Below are positions 1 to 8,335 of a DNA stretch of 64,000 nucleotides, piece after piece. Below the pieces are notes generated by a model, which had not been told where the DNA came from, made no database searches, and saw nothing but the letters and a program-made list of their open reading frames with translations. Numbering within the stretch: position 1 is the stretch's first letter; every line of letters starts with the position of its first letter. Source of the stretch: Streptomyces sp. I05A-00742 (GTDB lineage: Bacteria; Actinomycetota; Actinomycetes; Streptomycetales; Streptomycetaceae); assembly GCF_013055795.1 (NCBI RefSeq), contig NZ_JABETO010000014.1:36503-100502 (forward strand), in the 5' to 3' direction. Position numbers and translations under genes: made by a program.

Positions 1-114
1 ATGAAGGCCGGCACGGTGCTGATGTCGTACGCGTCGGAGACGTACCGCTTCCAGTGCACGTCGAAATCGGGCAGGAGCACCGTGCCGCAGATGCGAGGCG
101 CCCGCCCGGGCTAG
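1..114 (+). CDS. Possible C-terminal end of an unidentified protein (partial)
   Basis: The first 114 bases are open on the plus strand and end in TAG at 112-114, meeting the xthA stop tail to tail (its TAG is 111-113 on the other strand). The visible tail reads MKAGTVLMSYASETYRFQCT and then a basic, proline-containing end. I do not recognise it. The minus strand is also open here, in phase with xthA and beyond its stop, and that reading (including VLLPDFDVHWKRYV) looks at least as protein-like, but it has no start with a ribosome binding site in the window. With this base composition 114 open bases mean little, so the strand and even the existence of a gene are uncertain. Confidence 0.22.
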   Translation: MKAGTVLMSYASETYRFQCTSKSGRSTVPQMRGARPG

Positions 115-902
115 AGCTCGTACACCGCCGTCACCGGCGCGTGATCGCTCCACCGCTCCGCGTGCGAAGCCGCCCGCTCCACGTACGCCTTCAGCGCGCG
201 CTCCGCGAGGCCCGGCGAGGCGGCCTGGTAGTCGATGCGCCAGCCGGAGTCGTTGTCGAAGGCGCGGCCGCGGTAGGACCACCAGGAGTAGGGGCCGTCG
301 ACGCCGGGGTGGAGGGTGCGGACGACGTCGGTGTACTCCTCGAAGACCTTGGTGAGCCAGGCGCGCTCCTCGGGGAGGAAGCCGGCGCTCTTGCGGTTGG
401 CCTTCCAGTTCTTGAGGTCGGCTTCCTGGTGGGCGATGTTCCAGTCGCCGCAGACGAGGACCTCGCGGCCGTCGGCGGCGGCACGGGCCTTCAGGGCGAC
501 CAGGTAGGGGAGGAACCCGGACATGAAGCGTTCCTTCTCGTCCTGGCGCTCGGTGCCGACCTCGCCGGAGGGGAGGTAGAGGCTGGCGACGGTGAGGCCG
601 GGGAGGTCGACCTCCAGGTAGCGCCCACTGGCGTCGAACTCGGCGGAGCCGAAGCCGACGCGCACCGCGTCCGGCTCGCGCCGGGCGTAGACGGAGACGC
701 CCGCGCGGCCCTTGGCCGCGGCGGGGGCGTGGAAGGCGTGCCAGCCGTCGGGTTCGCGCACCTCGTCGGGGAGCTGGTGCGGCTCGGCGCGGACCTCCTG
801 GAGGCACACGACGTCGGCGTCGGTCGCCGCCAGCCACTCCACGAAGCCCTTCTTGGCGGCGGCGCGCAGGCCGTTCACATTCACGCTGGTCACAGTGAGC
901 AT
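111..902 (-). CDS. xthA: Exodeoxyribonuclease III (AP endonuclease family)
   Basis: The 263-residue protein has the complete endonuclease/exonuclease/phosphatase fold of the ExoIII/XthA family, which removes 3' blocking groups and cuts DNA at abasic sites in base excision repair. Visible active-site elements in order are N8/N10 in SVNVNGLR, the metal ligand E36 in LQEVRAEP, Y109 in SLYLPSG, D153/N155 in GDWNIAH, D224 in WRIDYQ and the D253-H254 pair in SDHAPV. The length is normal for the family. The ATG at 902 has only a weak upstream purine stretch. The gene is divergent from the GNAT gene at 970 with 67 bases between them. Identification is secure; whether this is the only ExoIII of the strain cannot be told. 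Confidence 0.95.
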   Translation of the reverse strand: MLTVTSVNVNGLRAAAKKGFVEWLAATDADVVCLQEVRAEPHQLPDEVREPDGWHAFHAPAAAKGRAGVSVYARREPDAVRVGFGSAEFDASGRYLEVDLPGLTVASLYLPSGEVGTERQDEKERFMSGFLPYLVALKARAAADGREVLVCGDWNIAHQEADLKNWKANRKSAGFLPEERAWLTKVFEEYTDVVRTLHPGVDGPYSWWSYRGRAFDNDSGWRIDYQAASPGLAERALKAYVERAASHAERWSDHAPVTAVYEL

Positions 903-951
903 TCCGGCACGATACCGACTTCCGAGACACCCCTGTCGCGGCCGGTTCCTA

Positions 952-965
952 CGATCGTACGATCG
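952..965. promoter_or_regulatory. Perfect 14-bp palindrome at the GNAT start
   Basis: CGATCGTACGATCG is its own reverse complement and ends 4 bases before the ATG of the GNAT gene, within the 67-base gap between divergent xthA and GNAT. It takes the place where a Shine-Dalgarno sequence would stand. It may be an operator or a translation-masking hairpin. No regulator is encoded beside it. Confidence 0.35.
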
Positions 966-969
966 CGGA

Positions 970-1515
970 ATGCGGATTCTGCCCGTCGCCTACGACCATC
1001 CGGATGCCCTGAGACTCAACGACGAGGTGCAACTGGAGTACCAGCGGCGCTACGACGACGAGGGGGATCTCACCCCGCTGGAGCCGTGGCACTTCGCCCC
1101 GCCGCGTGGCCTATATCTCATCGCGTACGAGGCGGACGGCACCCCCGTCGCCTCCGGCGGCTGGCGCGCGCAGGAGCGCAACGGGGAGGGGTACGCGGAC
1201 GGGGACGCCGAGTTGAAGCGGATGTACGTGGTGCCGGGCGCGCGGGGGCGGGGGCTGGCGCGGCGGATCCTCGCGGTGCTGGAGGAGGACGCGCGGGCGG
1301 CCGGGCGGGTGCGGATGGTGCTGGAGACGGGGATCATGCAGCCGGAGGCGATCGGGCTCTACACGTCGAGCGGGTACGAGCCGGCGGCCGCGAAGTTCGG
1401 GCTGTACCGGGAGTACCCGTCGAGCCGCTGCTTCGCCAAGCCGCTGCGGGTGGAGGGGCGCGCGCGGGTGCCGTCACCGGCCCGTTCGGCGGCCGGCACG
1501 GAAACCCACGCCTGA
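970..1515 (+). CDS. GNAT family N-acetyltransferase
   Basis: The 181-residue protein is a single GNAT domain: an acetyl-CoA dependent transferase of unknown acceptor. The acetyl-CoA binding motif is clear, with ELKRMYVVPGARGRGLARRI at about residues 77-96 (the R/Q-x-x-G-x-G/A loop), followed by a helix and the VRMVLETG beta strand, then IGLYTSSGYEP as motif B. The last 25 residues are a basic, proline-rich tail without homology that I can see. ATG 970 follows a perfect palindrome rather than an obvious ribosome binding site, so expression may be unusual. It stands alone, convergent with the DUF1269 gene. Confidence 0.88.
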   Translation: MRILPVAYDHPDALRLNDEVQLEYQRRYDDEGDLTPLEPWHFAPPRGLYLIAYEADGTPVASGGWRAQERNGEGYADGDAELKRMYVVPGARGRGLARRILAVLEEDARAAGRVRMVLETGIMQPEAIGLYTSSGYEPAAAKFGLYREYPSSRCFAKPLRVEGRARVPSPARSAAGTETHA

Positions 1516-1524
1516 CCTCTCACC

Positions 1525-2031
1525 TCACCGCTGAGCTCCCTCGGCGATCGCCGCCTCGACCGCCTCCCTGACCCGGTCCGCCGGATACCGCACGGGCGTC
1601 CCGTAGGGGGCGAGCGCGTCGTCCGCCGCCTCCGGGCCGTCCTCGGCGATCTCGGCGACCAGGACGGTGCTGCCGGGCGGCACCTCGTCGGCCAGCATCT
1701 CCAGCGCGGCGTTGGACGCGGTGGCACGGAGCGCGTCGTGGGCGCCGCCCAGCAGGCCGCCCGCGCCGAAGCCGACCATGACGCCGAGCGGGCCGCCGAG
1801 GATCCCCAGCAGACCGCCGAGCAGACCGCCCATGGCGAAGGCGCGGGCGGTGCCGGTGTTGTCGACGGCGTCGGGGAAGTCGACGGTGCCCTCCGCGTCC
1901 CGAGCGATCACCGCTGCCTCGCGCAGCTTGAGGTGGCCGTCGGCGTGCGCGCGGCGGAGGCGGTCCAGCGCGCGGTGGCCGGTGCCGGCGTCCTCGGCGG
2001 TCATGAACAGCACGTTCTCCACACGACTCAT
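1525..2031 (-). CDS. DUF1269 family protein
   Basis: The 168-residue protein begins MSRVENVLFMTAEDAGTGHR and fits the DUF1269 family: an N-terminal alpha/beta half of about 60 residues, a glycine-rich hydrophobic segment (about 68-98, GGLLGGLLGILGG type, probably a membrane-associating hairpin), then a soluble C-terminal half. Function is unknown; in other actinobacteria these proteins are small membrane-associated factors. The ATG at 2031 fits the family start better than the upstream ATG at 2067. The sensor kinase gene ends 64 bases upstream in the same direction, so the two could be co-transcribed. Confidence 0.8.
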   Translation of the reverse strand: MSRVENVLFMTAEDAGTGHRALDRLRRAHADGHLKLREAAVIARDAEGTVDFPDAVDNTGTARAFAMGGLLGGLLGILGGPLGVMVGFGAGGLLGGAHDALRATASNAALEMLADEVPPGSTVLVAEIAEDGPEAADDALAPYGTPVRYPADRVREAVEAAIAEGAQR

Positions 2032-2094
2032 GCCATCCACTGTCGGGCGCGGTCGCGGGGACCGCACGTCAGGCCCGCACCTCAGCCCCGAGGG

Positions 2095-3330
2095 TCACCC
2101 GTCGACGGCGCCGCCCGGCACCGGCCCCCGTACCGCCCCCCGCAGGTCGAGCAGCGCCTCCGCGCCGCCGTCCGCCGGGTTGGCGAACGTGAGCGGGGCG
2201 CCGAGCACCCGCGCCTGTCCGGCCGCGATCGTGAGGCCGAGGCCGAGGCCCGCGCCGGACTCCGTGCGGAACCGCTGGGGGCCGTGGGCCAGCAGGGGCT
2301 CCGGGAAGCCCGGGCCGCCGTCGCGGACGCGTATGACGCCGTCGTCGACCTCCGCGACCACGGGCTCGGCGCCGTGCCGGTAGGCGTTGGTGACGAGGTT
2401 GGTCAGTATCCGCTCGACGCGCCGCGCGTCCGTCTCGACGAGGCAGTCGCGCACCACCCGCACCTCGGCCGTCGTACCGCCGGGTCCGGCCGCCGCGCCC
2501 GCCGCCCGGCGGGCCAGGTCGCCCAGGGCCCGTACGTCGGTCTCCACCTGTTCGGCGTCCGCGTCCAGCCGGGCGACCTCCAGGACGTCCTCCATGAGGG
2601 TGTGCACCCGGTGAGCCCGTTCCTGGACCATCTCGGCGGCACGGCCCGGCGGCAGGAGGGCAGCGGCGGCGACCAGTCCGGCGACGGGGGTGCGGAGTTC
2701 GTGGGCGATGTTGGCGGTGACCTCGCGTTCGGCCTGGAGGCGGGCGGCGAGGGCGTCGGCCATGGTGTTGACGGCGATGGTCAGCCGGGCGATCTCGTCC
2801 TTGCCGCCGCGCGGCCGGAGCCGCGCCGTGAGGTCGCCGTCGGCGATGCGCTCGGCGGTGCGGGCGGAGGCGTTGAGCCGGCGTCCCGCGAAGGTGGCGA
2901 GGGCGACGCCGACGATGCCGGAGAAGGCGGTGCCCAGGCCGCCGGCCGCCCAGAGGACGTCGTCGAGGTCCTCGATGTTGCGGGTCTCGCGGCGGTAGGG
3001 CCGCTTGAGCACGATCATGTCGTCGCCGAGCCGGCTCGCCGCCCAGAGCACGGGCTCGGGGCCGCTCCGGTCCAGGTACGTGGCGCGCTTGCCGTCCTCC
3101 GCCGCCTCGCGCAGCGGCTCCGGAACGCCATCGGGGTTGACGAGGGTGTGCGGCCGGTCGATGCCCGCCGCGTGGTCCTCGACGGCCGAGGTCAGCCGGG
3201 CCTCGATGGTCTCGCGGGCGGTCGCGAGCTGGTTGACGACGGTCCGGTGGTGCACGACGAAGCCGATGAGGACGGCGACGAGCGCGGCGGTGACGGTGAT
3301 CGCCGCGCCGATCTTCGTTCGCAGTCCCAT
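2095..3330 (-). CDS. Two-component sensor histidine kinase
   Basis: This 411-residue membrane kinase has a first membrane segment at about residues 7-25, an extracytoplasmic loop of about 100 residues, a second membrane segment at about 125-148, a HAMP linker (to about 205), HisKA with the phospho-accepting H210 in NIAHELRTP, and the ATPase domain with the N box (N311/N315 in ILTNLVTNAYRHG), G1 (RDGGPGFP, 336-343) and G2 (GAGLGLGLT, 359-367). All catalytic residues are present. It lies 33 bases downstream of a lipoprotein gene with which it forms an evident operon. No response regulator gene is adjacent, which is unusual for this class. The extracytoplasmic lipoprotein probably senses or modulates with the kinase, as CseA does with CseC in Streptomyces. 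Confidence 0.92.
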   Translation of the reverse strand: MGLRTKIGAAITVTAALVAVLIGFVVHHRTVVNQLATARETIEARLTSAVEDHAAGIDRPHTLVNPDGVPEPLREAAEDGKRATYLDRSGPEPVLWAASRLGDDMIVLKRPYRRETRNIEDLDDVLWAAGGLGTAFSGIVGVALATFAGRRLNASARTAERIADGDLTARLRPRGGKDEIARLTIAVNTMADALAARLQAEREVTANIAHELRTPVAGLVAAAALLPPGRAAEMVQERAHRVHTLMEDVLEVARLDADAEQVETDVRALGDLARRAAGAAAGPGGTTAEVRVVRDCLVETDARRVERILTNLVTNAYRHGAEPVVAEVDDGVIRVRDGGPGFPEPLLAHGPQRFRTESGAGLGLGLTIAAGQARVLGAPLTFANPADGGAEALLDLRGAVRGPVPGGAVDG

Positions 3331-3363
3331 GGCTCCAGGCTCCTCGACAGCTGACGCTCGCGG

Positions 3364-3819
3364 CTAACGCTTCGGAACGTGGAGCCGCAGTTCGCGCAGC
3401 TCGTTGTGCTGCTCGGACGGGAGCCCGTCGACGACGACGGAGACCCGGCTGTAGTAGGCGTGACGATCCTGCCCTACGCGTCCGGAGAAGCTGACGCGGG
3501 CCCGGTGGCGGGCCCGGCAGGACGGCCCGCACCACGGCCCGGAGACCTCGCCGACCGCCTCGGCGGCCGGCCCGCCCCAGGACTTCCAGCGCAGCCGGGT
3601 GAGCCGCACGGTCCCGGCGATCTCGAAGGTCGCGGGACGGCGCAGCCCCGGCCGGCCGGGGCCCTCGCTGACCCGTACGGGCAGTTCGGCCGGCGCCGGG
3701 GACCGCGCGGGCCCGCTGACCTCCAGGCCGCCGGGTTCCGCGCAGCCGGTGACCAGCCCGCCGGGCAGCCCCGTGACGAGGACGGAGAGGAGGCCGGAGA
3801 CGGCGCTGCGTCGTCGCAC
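3364..3819 (-). CDS. Secreted lipoprotein paired with the sensor kinase
   Basis: The 151-residue product starts at GTG 3819, with GAGG seven bases upstream, and has a lipoprotein signal: VRRRSAVSGLLSV, a hydrophobic core, then the lipobox LVTGC with the modified cysteine at about residue 28. The mature part is beta-rich, with WKSWGG, a CGPSC pair that could form a disulphide, and a C terminus rich in charged residues. I do not recognise a named domain. The gene sits directly upstream of the histidine kinase in the same direction, so it most likely works at the cell surface with that kinase. It is divergent from the GH89 enzyme gene, which may be part of the same response. Confidence 0.72.
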   Translation of the reverse strand: MRRRSAVSGLLSVLVTGLPGGLVTGCAEPGGLEVSGPARSPAPAELPVRVSEGPGRPGLRRPATFEIAGTVRLTRLRWKSWGGPAAEAVGEVSGPWCGPSCRARHRARVSFSGRVGQDRHAYYSRVSVVVDGLPSEQHNELRELRLHVPKR

Positions 3820-3995
3820 GGGACACCTCGGGGGCGAGAAGGGCGGGAAGGGAAAGAGGGGTGGGGGAAGCGGGAGGGACAGGCCTGCTGAGAGGAATCT
3901 CGGCGAACGGAGGTGTGACGGTGGAGGCCAGGGTGGTGGCAGTGGCCGGGCGGGCCGAACGGGGGACGGAACACCGACCCGATTGGGGCCATTCG

Positions 3996-4010
3996 CGGTA
4001 AATGTTACCG
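3996..4010. promoter_or_regulatory. Inverted repeat upstream of the GH89 gene
   Basis: CGGTAA-ATG-TTACCG is a perfect 6-bp inverted repeat around a 3-bp centre, lying in the A/T-richest stretch between the divergent lipoprotein-kinase operon and the GH89 gene, 110 bases before the latter's ATG. Position and symmetry fit an operator for one or both transcription units. The regulator is not identified. Confidence 0.4.
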
Positions 4011-4120
4011 GTGTGACTGATTCGCCTGGGGCGCTCTTGACGCCCGACAGCCGCAGGCTCATAGGATCTCGGCGCTCAAGTGGTCCAGGCCGGTAGCCGC
4101 AGCTGCCTCGGAGGTCACTC

Positions 4121-6400
4121 ATGCCCATCGCCCGCCGCTCGGTCCTCGGCGCCCTCGCCGGCTCCGCCGCGCTCGGCGCCATAGGCGTCCCGGCCGCGAC
4201 AGCCGCGACAGCCGCCGCGGCCTCCGGAGCCGCACCGGGAGCCCCGGACGCCCCCGGCGCCCCGCCCGCCACGTCCGGCACATCCGACGCCTCCGAAGCG
4301 TCCGGCGCCTCCGGCGGTGGTGCCGCCGCCGCGGCGCTGGCCCGGCTGCTGCCCCGCCACCACGGCCAGGTCACCTTCCGCACCGTGCCCCGCCGCTCCG
4401 GCGCGGACGTCTTCCGGGTCACGGGCCCGGCGGGCCGCATCCTCGTCGAGGGCAGCACCCCGGCCGTCCAGCTGGCCGGCTTCCACCGCTATCTGCGGGA
4501 CGTCGCCCACGCGCACTTCTCGTGGAGCGGCGAGCGCACAAGCCTGCCGGCCACGCTCCCCGCCGTCCGGGGCAGCGTCACCGCCGCGGCCAACGTCCGC
4601 CACCGCTTCGCGCTCAACGACACCAACGACGGCTACACCGGCCCCTACCGGGACTGGGCCTACTGGGAACACGAAATCGACGTCCTCGCCCTGCACGGCT
4701 TCAACGAAGTGCTGGTCTACGCGGGCGCCGACGCGGTCTACCATCGAACGTTCATCGAACACGGTTACACCGACGCTGAAGTCCGGAATTGGGTTCCCGG
4801 ACCGGCCCACCAGCCCTGGTGGCTCATGCAGAACATGAGCTCCTTCGGCGGCCCCGTCTCCCGCTCCCTCCTCGACCGCCGCGCCGCCCTGGCGAAGCGG
4901 ATCGTGCGGCGGCTGCGCGAGCTGGGCATGACGCCGGTGCTCCCCGGTTACGCCGGCACCGTCCCGCCCGACTTCGCCCGGCGCAACAAGGGCGCCCGCA
5001 CCGTCCCGCAGGGCGACTGGGCCGGCTTCCGCAGACCCGACTGGCTCGACCCGCGCACCGGCCACTTCACCCGCGTCGCCCGCACGTTCTACCGGGTGCA
5101 GCAGGAGCTCTACGGCGCCTCCGCGATGTACAAGATCGACCTGCTGCACGAGGGCGGCACCCCGGGCCCCGTCCCCATCGGCGCCGCCGCGAAGGCCGTC
5201 GAGAAGGCGCTGCGCACCGCCCACCCCGGGGCGACCTGGGCCATACTCGGTTGGCAGACCAACCCCCGCCGCGAGATCCTCGACGCCGTCGACCGCTCCC
5301 GGATGCTCGTCCTCGACGGCATCCCGGACCACTACCCGCACGTCACCGACCGCGAGAAGGACTGGGGCGGCACCCCGTACGCCTTCGGCACCATCTGGAA
5401 CTTCGGCGGCCACACCGCCCTCGGCGCCAACACCCCGGACTGGGCGGCCCTTTACCACCGCTGGCGCACCAAGAAGGGCAGCGCCCTGCGCGGCATCGCC
5501 CTGATGCCCGAGGCGGCCGACAACAACCCCGCCGCCTTCGCCCTCTTCTCCGACCTGGCCTGGACCGCCGGGCGCGTGGACCTCAAGGACTGGTTCGCGC
5601 GCTGGCCCGCCCAGCGGTACGGCGCCACCGACCGGAACGCCGTCCACGCCTGGGACGTCCTGCGCCGCACCGCCTACGGCACCTCCCGCTCCGACGGCTG
5701 GAGCGAGGCGGCCGACGGGCTGTTCGGCGCCCGCCCCGACCTGGCCGTCAACCGGGGCGGCGCCTGGTCCCCGCGCGCCCTGCGCTACGACGCCGCCGAG
5801 TTCGCCGAGGCGCTGCCCGCGCTGCTCGCCGTCGCCCCCGCGCTGCGCGGCAGTTCGGCCTACCGGTACGACCTCCTCGACGTCGCCCGGCAGTGCCTCG
5901 CCAACCGCAGCCGGCTGCTCCTCCCCCGGATCAAGGCCGCGTACGACGCGGGCGACCGGGCGCGCTTCCGGCTGCTGACCCGGCAGTGGCTCGACCTCAT
6001 GGACCTCCTGGAGGAGGTCGTCGCCACCGGCGACCGCCACCTGCTCGGCCGCTGGATCGCCGAGGCCCGCGCCTGGGGCTCCAACGCCGCCGAGCGCGAC
6101 CGCCTGGAGCACGACGCCGTCTCCCTGCTGACCGTCTGGGGCCCGCGCGCCTCGGCGGACGGCGGCAAGCTGCACGACTACGCCAACCGCGAATGGGCGG
6201 GGCTGGTGGGCGGATTGTACCGGCTGCGCTGGAAGACGTACTTCACGGAGCTCGACGCGGCGCTCACGGCCCGGCGGAAGCCGAAGCCGATCGACTGGTT
6301 CGCGCTGGAGGACCGCTGGACGCGCAAGCGGCCGGCGTACCCGGCGAAGCCGGCCGGGGACATCGTCGCGGTGGCGCGGAAGGTGGCGGCGAGGCTGTAA
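4121..6400 (+). CDS. Secreted alpha-N-acetylglucosaminidase (GH89, NAGLU type)
   Basis: The 759-residue protein matches glycoside hydrolase family 89, which removes terminal alpha-N-acetylglucosamine. A signal peptide with the twin-arginine-like start MPIARRSVLGALAGSAALG is followed by an Ala/Ser/Pro-rich spacer to about residue 65. The NAGLU N-terminal domain (about 75-165), the catalytic barrel (about 165-500, with LNDTNDGYTGPYRDW, MSSFGGPVS, MTPVLPGYAG and DGIPDHYPH) and the C-terminal helical domain follow. Length matches the family. ATG 4121 has GGAGG seven bases upstream. The substrate is likely an alpha-GlcNAc-capped glycan outside the cell. It is divergent from the lipoprotein/kinase pair. 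Confidence 0.9.
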   Translation: MPIARRSVLGALAGSAALGAIGVPAATAATAAAASGAAPGAPDAPGAPPATSGTSDASEASGASGGGAAAAALARLLPRHHGQVTFRTVPRRSGADVFRVTGPAGRILVEGSTPAVQLAGFHRYLRDVAHAHFSWSGERTSLPATLPAVRGSVTAAANVRHRFALNDTNDGYTGPYRDWAYWEHEIDVLALHGFNEVLVYAGADAVYHRTFIEHGYTDAEVRNWVPGPAHQPWWLMQNMSSFGGPVSRSLLDRRAALAKRIVRRLRELGMTPVLPGYAGTVPPDFARRNKGARTVPQGDWAGFRRPDWLDPRTGHFTRVARTFYRVQQELYGASAMYKIDLLHEGGTPGPVPIGAAAKAVEKALRTAHPGATWAILGWQTNPRREILDAVDRSRMLVLDGIPDHYPHVTDREKDWGGTPYAFGTIWNFGGHTALGANTPDWAALYHRWRTKKGSALRGIALMPEAADNNPAAFALFSDLAWTAGRVDLKDWFARWPAQRYGATDRNAVHAWDVLRRTAYGTSRSDGWSEAADGLFGARPDLAVNRGGAWSPRALRYDAAEFAEALPALLAVAPALRGSSAYRYDLLDVARQCLANRSRLLLPRIKAAYDAGDRARFRLLTRQWLDLMDLLEEVVATGDRHLLGRWIAEARAWGSNAAERDRLEHDAVSLLTVWGPRASADGGKLHDYANREWAGLVGGLYRLRWKTYFTELDAALTARRKPKPIDWFALEDRWTRKRPAYPAKPAGDIVAVARKVAARL

Positions 6401-6507
6401 GCGCCGGGCGGGCCCTGACAGATCGCGGCCGAGGAGGTTATGCTCCCCGCGATGACGACTCATTCTGCACACAGATTGGGGGACCCGTCCGCGCAAGGTG
6501 AGTGCTG

Positions 6508-7908
6508 ATGCTCACTCACACCGCGAACGGGAACTCCCGCCCCTCCTCTCCCTGGTTCTCCCTTTCCTTCTGGCCGCGCGTGCGCGAGTTCGCCGTGCCG
6601 CCCTCCATGATCGAGACCGCCACCGCCCGCCGCCTCGCCGGGGACTGGGCGGGGGCCTGTGCCGCGGCGGGCGTAGACGTTGATTTTGACGCGCGCTCCG
6701 TGGCACGTACCCACGGCCGGGACGCTGCCGCCCAACTCCGCGACGATCTGCGCCACTTGGCTCCGGACCTGCTGCGCTGGCACATGCCGAGGATCGCCCC
6801 GGACGGGCTGCTGCGCCCGGGCCTCACCCTCACGCTGGCGCGGTACGGCACCGCGGGGCGGGACGGTACGCGCCCGGTGCACCTCGTGGTCCGCACCCCG
6901 CCCGCCTGGGCGGACGCCGGGCAGCGGATCAGCCTCGCGCTGTGGGACGGATCCCGCACCGGCGCCGGCCGCCACCCGCACCCCCGTCCCAGCCGACGGT
7001 TCCGGCTCGACCTGCACCGCCATCTCTGGGACGCGCGCAGGAGCGCCGAGCTGCGGACCCGGTCCGGGACCGGTGCCGGTGAATCCCCGGCCGACGGCCT
7101 GACGGCCCGGGTGCCGCCCGGCCGCTGCGCCGTCGACCGGTGGGCGGCCGAGGCGGAGATCCTGCTCCGCGCCGAAGGGCGGGGCGCCGGTGGCGTCACC
7201 GTACGGCTCGGCGCTCGGCACCGACTGGTCCTGGAACTGGACTGGTTCGCGAGCCGGGACGGCGTCGGTCCGCCCGCGGCGCGGATCGCGGAGGCGCCGC
7301 CGGACGGCGACATCTCCACCCTGCCCGTCCTCCCCGACGCGGCGACCTGGGTGCCGCCCGACCGGGAACTGCTCCGCACCGGCATGATCGGGGCCGGCCG
7401 GCTGCACCCGCTGGTCGCCGCGGCACTGGCGCCCGGCCTCCCGCCCGCCGGTGCGTCCGGGGCTCCGGACCGGACGGGACACCCACACCTCGTGGAGTGC
7501 CGGGGAGCCCGGCACCGGATCGCCATGGTCGACGGGATGCTGGCCCCACTGGACCACGACCCGGCCGAGATCCGGCGGGAGGAACTGCTGGCCGAGCTGG
7601 GCGGTACGCCGCTTCCCTGCCTGCGGATCATCGACGAGGCGCACCGCCGTCCCGACTGCCTCCCCGGTATCCGCGAACGCCTCCGCCATGGCGACACCGC
7701 CGGCGCCCTGGCCGTCGTCGAGGACCTGCTGGGTCCCGGCGCGGTGCTGCGCGACGGCGCTCTGCGCGACGCGCTGGAGACGGCGGCGCGGCGGCGGATC
7801 CTCCACGGGCTGTACCGGGCGGGGCTGGCCGGACCCGGCCGCGTCCCCGCCGGTGACCGCCGCCCCCGCGACCGGCGCTCACGCCGACGCGACGCCGTCC
7901 ACTTCTGA
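6508..7908 (+). CDS. Unknown protein of the MoxR/VWA three-gene system
   Basis: I do not recognise a domain in this protein of about 466 residues. It has no signal peptide or membrane segment. From about residue 34 it reads as a soluble alpha/beta protein (MIETATARRLAGDWAGACAA, then DDLRHLAPDLLRWHMPRIAP), with a long central region and a very basic last 30 residues rich in RRPRDRRSRRR. ATG 6508 is placed nine bases after AAGG; GTG 6502 is too close to that site, and ATG 6607 is a possible later start. The gene is followed by a 427-base repeat-bearing gap and then the MoxR ATPase and VWA/peptidase genes in the same direction. Such trios suggest a substrate or adaptor for the ATPase. Confidence 0.6.
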   Translation: MLTHTANGNSRPSSPWFSLSFWPRVREFAVPPSMIETATARRLAGDWAGACAAAGVDVDFDARSVARTHGRDAAAQLRDDLRHLAPDLLRWHMPRIAPDGLLRPGLTLTLARYGTAGRDGTRPVHLVVRTPPAWADAGQRISLALWDGSRTGAGRHPHPRPSRRFRLDLHRHLWDARRSAELRTRSGTGAGESPADGLTARVPPGRCAVDRWAAEAEILLRAEGRGAGGVTVRLGARHRLVLELDWFASRDGVGPPAARIAEAPPDGDISTLPVLPDAATWVPPDRELLRTGMIGAGRLHPLVAAALAPGLPPAGASGAPDRTGHPHLVECRGARHRIAMVDGMLAPLDHDPAEIRREELLAELGGTPLPCLRIIDEAHRRPDCLPGIRERLRHGDTAGALAVVEDLLGPGAVLRDGALRDALETAARRRILHGLYRAGLAGPGRVPAGDRRPRDRRSRRRDAVHF

Positions 7909-7957
7909 CCCGGGCCCTTCGTCCCCCTCACTCCCTTCACGCCCTTCATCCGGTCTC

Positions 7958-8287
7958 GGCTCCACGAGCCACGTCCATCACCGGCCGTGGCCGCGTGCCC
8001 CGCTCGCGACCACCGCCTCCACAACTGACGCTCAGGCCCTGGCGCTTCACCTTCACGCTCTCCTCACTCCTTCCACTCCCTTCGGCTCCACGAGCCACGC
8101 CCGCCACCGGACCCGGCCTCGTCCCCGCGCGACCACCACCTCCACAACCAGCGCCCATGCCCGCACCCTTCGCCTCTCCCCCCTCAGCTCCACGAGCCAC
8201 GCCCACCACCGAACCCGGCCCCGGCCCCGCGCGACCACCACCTCCACAACCGGCGCTCACACCCGGGCCCTTCACTCCTTGGGGCAC
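7958..8287. repeat. Three-copy intergenic tandem repeat
   Basis: Three related units start at 7958, 8084 and 8186 (spacings 126 and 102 bp), each opening with GGCTCCACGAGCC (AGCTCCACGAGCC in the third), a small hairpin with arms GGCTC and GAGCC. They share later blocks such as GCGACCACCRCCTCCACAAC and a CT-rich tail. The array fills most of the 427-base gap before the MoxR gene. Both spacings are multiples of three and one frame is open across the array, but the MoxR start is better placed after it, so I regard it as an untranslated or regulatory repeat. Confidence 0.7.
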
Positions 8288-8335
8288 CAAGAGCCCCACC
8301 CACCAACGCCCACCTCGAACCCACAGGTGATCACC

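Noticed and set aside
4115..6496. Minus-strand frame of 793 codons opposite the GH89 gene
   Set aside because: It is an antisense shadow: the plus-strand frame has a complete family match, a signal peptide and a ribosome binding site.
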